Part shown: one piece after another, positions 58,772 through 64,000 of the stretch
Numbering within the stretch: position 1 is the stretch's first letter
Layout: every line of letters begins with the position of its first letter
Source of the DNA: Vanessa cardui
Taxonomy: Eukaryota > Arthropoda > Insecta > Lepidoptera > Nymphalidae
DNA: 64,000 bases
Assembly: GCF_905220365.1 (NCBI RefSeq)
Contig: NC_061151.1
Coordinates: 2,040,197 to 2,104,196 of the forward strand
Direction: 5' to 3'
Position numbers and translations under genes: made by a program
Notes under the pieces: generated by a model
The model's input: only the letters and a program-made list of their open reading frames with translations
The model's database searches: none
Told to the model about the DNA's origin: nothing

Positions 58772-59049
58772 CGTGCCTAAAACAATGAAATGACAAATAT
58801 ATTAATAATTACTGGCTAACTGGGTTCGTTCTAGGTATGACTCTGATGAAAAATTCGCTTTTACAGACCTGAGTCTAAACTTCGAAAGTGTGAATCAGAT
58901 TAAGATAGTGATGTTTTGTTTCTAGAAAAATGTCCAATGTATGGAAAATGGTCAAACTACATAAATTAACGGTATCATACATTCTGTGATGATAATTGAA
59001 AACGAATCAAGAATTATTGAAACTGTTGTCACGGAAATATTTGGAGAAA

Positions 59050-59252
59050 GTAACAGCCTGTACATTTCGCACTGCTGGTATAAGGCCTCCTCTTCCATTA
59101 AGGAGAGGGTTCGGAACACATTCCTTCACTGTTGAGCACGAGATGAATTATAAACACAAATTAAGCACATATATATAGCTGCTTGCCTGGGTTTGAACCA
59201 GCAATCATCGGTTAAAATGCACGCGTTCTAACCACTGGGCCATCTCAGCTTT
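59050..59252 (-). repeat. SINE-A, internally deleted
   Basis: Minus copy, gtaacagcctgtacatttcg to gcgttctaaccactgggcca, lacking about 90 bp of body. Confidence 0.75.
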
Positions 59253-59786
59253 GGAGAAAACTATTTGTAAATCATTTATAACATTCGGTTCTCTGTGTGT
59301 TAAAGAGTTAAGTTTGCGAGGTTTTTTCTTATAAACATCATCAACGCATAGGACGAAATGTAAAGATTCTTTAAGATAATACGGAGTACTTCTACGCGGC
59401 ATACATTAGAAAAGTTTAAGAGACCCCTATGCAACTTTTTCCTCTCCTTTTCTTTCCGTCACCTTCTATTATGCACGGTTCTGTACTTTACTACTTATTT
59501 ATTTATGCTTTATTGCACCATTAACATTTAAAATTTGCATCAACGTATTGTATTAATGCACATGGAATTGTTAATAGCAATTTGTTATTGTCGTTTAATT
59601 ATTCTAGAAAAGTGTTAATTTATTTACTCGTTATTTATACTGAGTATACAACTTTGATCCAACTGGGTATTCACGGCACATTATTTTATTTGAGTAATCT
59701 AACCTAAAATTATGTATGACTTTTTTTCTTTGACGTAATTACAATTATTTGTCACTATATCGTTTGAATCAAGTTCAAAGGTACAG

Positions 59787-59980
59787 TCAGAGTAAGAAAA
59801 CCTTCATCAGTTTTCAAATTCATTTCTTTTTCAAGTATTAAACTTTTAGTACTTTTTGAATCTAAACATCAAATCATTGCGACGCAATATGTCATTCTCG
59901 ATCGGTAAAGCAGATTATCGCTCATACTGAGCACACGAAAATAGATCTTAAGGTGACGAATCTTTTGTTACCCCTGTACC
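59787..59980. mobile_element. Repeat family M (GTAAGAAAA ends)
   Basis: Begins cagagtaagaaaaccttc and ends, read inverted, gggtaacaaaagattcgtca, with aatagatcttaaggtgacg near the right end. Two further copies at 62930-63475 and 46770-47388 are interrupted by other sequence. Confidence 0.55.
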
Positions 59981-61844
59981 TACAGGGCTTATTTTTAGAG
60001 TATGTTAATTTTTTGCACCATTTTTTTTTAATCTATATTTAACAAAACACGATATAATCTACAATATAAGATAAAGTCGTACCTTTGCAAAGGGCTTCGT
60101 GAAACTAGATAACGCTAGAGCCGCTAGCTATGAACTAAATAAAATCCCATTTTTTCTCCCTTTTATAATATAGCCCAAGGTATGCGTGAGTTTATTAATC
60201 AAAATAATGTTCCGTGAGAATTCGCCAGCGTTTTTTCCGAACTAATACGACTTGGATACCTTCAAAAATACCCCTTTTTGTAACGGCTGGTAATCCAACT
60301 GTATGCAGGTATTGCAGTCTATGGATGGTGGTCACTTTGTGCCAGATGACCTTGCCACCTGGAGCACAAAAATAATAATTTGGACCTCGTTACTGAACCC
60401 TAAATATGTGGAGTCGTTAACATCGCCCTAGTCTAAAATTGTGATTGAATTTATACAATTACATATTCAGTGATATAAACATGTATTTAAAATATGAATA
60501 ATTAAACAATTTCGACTAATTTCATATTAATATTGGCAACATTTATTTTTGTAAATTTAGTTTCATTCATTTATTTTACATATATTGAAATTTCAGTCAA
60601 TTTTAGACAGAAAAAAAACAAAAGACTCAGCATTTCTGATTTGAATTTGGAAAAGTTAGTTATTCAGACCAGGCGTTAATTAATTTATACTCCTCTTTCA
60701 GGCTCCTTGGAACTTGACTGGGATAGACGAATTGTGTACATGGGCGAGAGAGAGGCATTGCCAGATCTTACGTCTCTTTCTTTTGGTTGCAGATACTTGT
60801 AGCTATATGGTATAGACTGGTGGGCAGATTACGATGTTCCTTTACAAAGATGGAGTATGGTACATGCTTAGAATCTCTGTGATATGTCAGACGATAAAGT
60901 ACTGTGTCTCTCTCTGAAGGTCGAGGAAGCATCGTTTGTTATGAGTATAATGTCAGTTCTGACATCAGTGGAAAATCGTCGTTGTTAAGATCTGCGAATT
61001 GTGCCTTCTGATAGGTGATATGGTTTAAGAACACGTTTAAATTGTCGAAACCAACCAATTAGCTTAATTACTATGGAAATTTGGGTAATAAAGGCAGGCT
61101 AGTCAAATGTCCAGGTGACCAGGAAGAAGACCTTCAAGCACCTAGTCTGATGGTTGATCTTGGGGGAAAGTGGTTATGATATACTTTCCACGTTTGGGAT
61201 GAGGGCGATACTCTGGTCAAGGTAGCATACGTAAGTGATCTTGTGGCGCCAGTCCAAAGACCGAGAGGGAATCGCTGATTTTTATGATGAACCAGGGCGT
61301 ACTCAGTATCCAGGGCACCATGTAGTCCCACATACCCCACGTGACATCACGTGAGGGAAGTGCGTAACGCGTTTTTCCAGCGAGAAAAAAATGAGTAAAC
61401 TCTTGCCCTGCAGTCCCGATGCGACAATGATTATGAAGTTTTATTATATCTAATGCAAAGTTATTCTAATATAGAGTCGACAACTAACATTGAAATTATG
61501 TTAGGTCATACATATATTAAATATGTATATTTAGTATGTTTTGCTTGCTGTTACGTAGTTCCAATGTCATGTATAAAACAGTACAGGCGTTAGGAGGGCG
61601 ATTGGGGATGGGAGCGCCGAGGTCTGGAGTCTCCTGTATACTCCAATACTGTGAAGACTGGGTCCTTGTAAAACTCCATAAAAAAAGGTCATACACGACT
61701 TCCATTATCATAAACGACCTTGGAACAAGCTAGGACCTTCAGAATTCTGACAGCATATACGAGTATATGCTATTTGTTTTTCGGTTTAATATTTAAGATG
61801 TGAAAGCTCAGCAAAGTAAATTACTTACTTTATAGTAATACCAT

Positions 61845-62070
61845 CGATCCGCTCCGCCTTCTCACGGATGCAATGCCCGTACTAAATATTGTAGAGAATG
61901 TCTTAATTATCTGTGTTTCTTTACAATATTATCCATGTATTATACATAAACCTTCCCCCAAATCACTGTATAATATAAAACCGCATCAAAATCCTTTGCG
62001 TAATTTTAAAGATCGAAGCATATATTGGGACAGACAGCTGGAAGCGACTTTGTTTTATACTGTGTAATGA
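61845..62070 (+). repeat. Repeat G copy
   Basis: ccatcgatccgctccgcctt to gcgactttgttttatactgt. Confidence 0.55.
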
Positions 62071-62253
62071 ATAATGATGATGATGATTCAGGACTAGGTA
62101 TGAGATCGGAATTCGTCAATTATTTGAACAAAATTAAAGGGGCTCATTTCTTTTTTTGATTCTTTAAACACAGTACTTTTGCTAAGGATAATTTTTTTTT
62201 GCACATAAAAAATTGCAGACATACCTTTTATTTTAAAAGTAGATATACATACA

Positions 62254-62540
62254 ACAACAACAACAGCTTGTAAATTCCCACTGCTGGGCTAAAGGCCTCC
62301 TCTCCCTTTGAGGAGAAGGTTTGGATCATATTCCAACACGCTGTTCCAATGCGGGTTGGTGGAATACACATGTGGCAGAATTTCTATGAATTTTTTCACA
62401 TGCAGGTTTTCTCACGATGTTTCCCTTCACCGCTGAGTACAAGATGAATTCTGCCACACGTGTATTCCATCAACCAGCATTAGAACATCGTAGTGGAATA
62501 TGTTCCAAATCTTCTCAAATTTACAGGCTGTTGTTGTTGT
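62254..62540. repeat. Two SINE-A parts in inverted orientation
   Basis: A minus copy (acaacaacaacagcttgtaa to about 62450) turns directly into a plus-strand body and tail (ctgccacacgtgtattccat to caggctgttgttgttgt), forming a large palindrome. Confidence 0.75.
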
Positions 62541-62929
62541 AAGCACGGATTTGGTGCCAACAGTATATTTAAGCTGACAGTTTTTACGTCGTTTTATGAG
62601 ACATGGACGCTTTTTTTATTCGTATCCATATAAATTATTTTATGAATCACAAAATATACAATTAATATTCCATTCAAGTACAACAGGAATAACAATTAGT
62701 AAACTATGAAGACTTAAATAAAAATTAAAATCTGAATACAATGGGTTTGAATCGTAAATTTTTTTTTAAATAAATTACTAATGTTACATATATATCGTCA
62801 TATTAAGATATAATTGTTACATATTACAAATTTAATGCAATTCATTCTACGTTTGGCTGTCCCCCTAGCCAGGGGGACTTCGGGGGGACTTCTCTACCGT
62901 ACATCCGGTGGACTATACCACTAAGAACA

Positions 62930-63475
62930 GTCGGGGTAAGAAAATGTTCGTCACCTTAAGATCTATTTTTGTGTGCTCAGTATGAGCGATAATCTGCTTT
63001 ACTGATTGAGAATGACAACAACAACAACAACAGCCTCTAAATTCCCACTGTTGGGCTAAAGGCCTCCTCTCCCTTTGAGGAGAAGGTTGGAACATATTCC
63101 ACCACGCTGACCCAATGCGGGTTGGTGGAATACACCTGTGGCAGAATTTCTATGAAATTTGTCACATGCAGGTTTCCTCACGATGTTTTCCTTCACCGCT
63201 GAGCACGAGATGAATTATAAAGACAAATTAAGCACACGAATCAGCGGTGCTTTCCTGGGTTTGAACCCGCAATCATCGGTTAAGATGCACGCGTTCTAAC
63301 CACTGGGCCATCTCCACTCTTTTGAGAATCTTATTCTCAATTGAGAATTACATTGCGTCGCTATGACTTGATGTTTAGATTCAAAAGGTACTAAGAGTTA
63401 GACTTGATAAAGGAACGAATTTGAAAACTGACGAAGGTTTTCTTACTCTGACTGTACATAATTTCAAACTCGCAC
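62930..63475. mobile_element. Repeat family M, interrupted by a SINE
   Basis: The left half has gtaagaaaatgttcgtcacc and caccttaagatctattt; the right half has gaaggttttcttactctgac. A minus-strand SINE-A (63014-63316) splits the halves at a gagaat site. Confidence 0.6.
63014..63316 (-). repeat. SINE-A inserted in repeat M
   Basis: Full-length minus copy, acaacaacaacaacagcctc to aaccactgggccatctccac. Confidence 0.82.
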
Positions 63476-63594
63476 AATATTGTGGAAATCCGCTATTTGT
63501 AAGTTTTACTAACATTACTTAACTATAAGTAAACGTATAATAATTGACTATATCTTTCTACGAAATCCGAAACTCCTGGGTGGTAGGGCTTTGC

Positions 63595-64000
63595 CTTGCT
63601 AGTAGGGCTTTTTCTTGCTTCCAGTTTAAAGGGCGAGTGAGCCAGTGTAACTACAGGCACAAGGGACATTACATCTTAGTTCCCAAGGTTGGTGGCGCAT
63701 CGTGGAGTTAATACCTGTTGACTTCCAAGCAGGATATATTAATTTAAATAATTTTATTTAATTAAAATGACTTTGTATTTTTTAAATGTTAAAAAAGAGT
63801 AACTACTGAGTTTCTTGCCGGTTCTTCTCGGTAGAATCTACTTTCCGAATCGGTGGTAGCTTCACTTAATTGTCAAATGACGATTCAAATGTGCTTGTAA
63901 AAGCCTACTTGAATAAAGTTTATTTTGATTTTGATTTTGATTTTTTGATTGACGATGTACGGAATAGTTAATGTTACCGCGTCATTGTCTATGGGTGATG
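63595..64000 (+). repeat. Repeat C copy split by repeat D, runs off the window
   Basis: Starts with a duplicated gtagggctttg, breaks after ggttggtggcgcat (63707) and resumes with tgacgatgtacggaatagt at 63950. A repeat D copy lies between. Confidence 0.72.
63713..63953 (+). repeat. Repeat D copy inserted in repeat C
   Basis: The longest copy in the window: gttaatacctgttgacttcc to the (GATTTT)n tail. It interrupts the repeat C copy at the end of the window. Confidence 0.75.

Larger units (their letters stand above)
58772..64000. other. Repeat-rich end of the window, no gene
   Basis: Upstream of reductase B. It holds SINE-A copies, repeat M, repeat G, repeats C and D, and an unclassified segment at about 60690-61430. 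In the last, a minus frame (FPLGLWTGATRSLTYATL) looks like repeat-derived sequence; its cacgtgatgtcacgtg palindrome context recurs in part at 5690-5740. The 5' exon of reductase B was not found. Confidence 0.6.

Overview
The window looks like nuclear DNA from a lepidopteran, probably a butterfly. It is AT-rich. Its introns and intergenic stretches are packed with short tRNA-derived SINEs, MITEs, Helitron-like ends and fragments of non-LTR retrotransposons. The commonest SINE has a tRNA-like head, a body, and a (GTT)n tail; this type is known from butterflies (Metulj-like). Assignment below order level is inference. Genes have short exons with GT/AG introns.

Four protein-coding genes and one tRNA gene can be supported. 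(1) 5402-20847, + strand: a 13-exon SLC37-family sugar-phosphate/phosphate exchanger. The chain of 500 codons stays open across all junctions; only the N-terminal coding exon (about 20 residues) was not found. A tRNA-Glu(TTC) gene lies antisense in its intron 11 (17942-18013). (2) 26682-29395, - strand: a complete three-exon pen-2 (presenilin enhancer 2, gamma-secretase subunit), 101 aa. (3) 34602-45830, + strand, and (4) 50781-58771, - strand: two complete ten-exon fatty acyl-CoA reductases, 536 and 535 aa, arranged tail to tail as an inverted duplicate pair with every intron position shared.

The best-preserved mobile element is an RTE-like non-LTR retrotransposon (39800-43026) with a 12-bp target-site duplication and a 997-codon open frame, sitting in intron 7 of the + strand reductase. 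The paralogous intron of the - strand reductase holds the recognisable empty site, so the insertion came after the gene duplication. Three hAT-like non-autonomous elements have recognisable terminal inverted repeats; two have perfect 8-bp target duplications and the third an imperfect one. Older LINE remnants, hairpin MITEs, nested insertions and a minisatellite apparently grown from a SINE end fill most of the rest.

Layout: 1-5400 repeats upstream of SLC37; 5402-20847 SLC37; 20848-26681 non-coding, with two CG-rich patches that may be promoters or non-coding first exons; 26682-29395 pen-2; 29396-34601 non-coding with a hAT-like element; 34602-45830 reductase A with the RTE insertion; 45831-50780 non-coding; 50781-58771 reductase B; 58772-64000 repeats only. 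I found no bacterial-type system, CRISPR array or clearly new gene family. The most interesting signals are the inverted reductase pair with patchy near-identity, the dated RTE insertion, and transposable elements crowding SLC37 splice acceptors.
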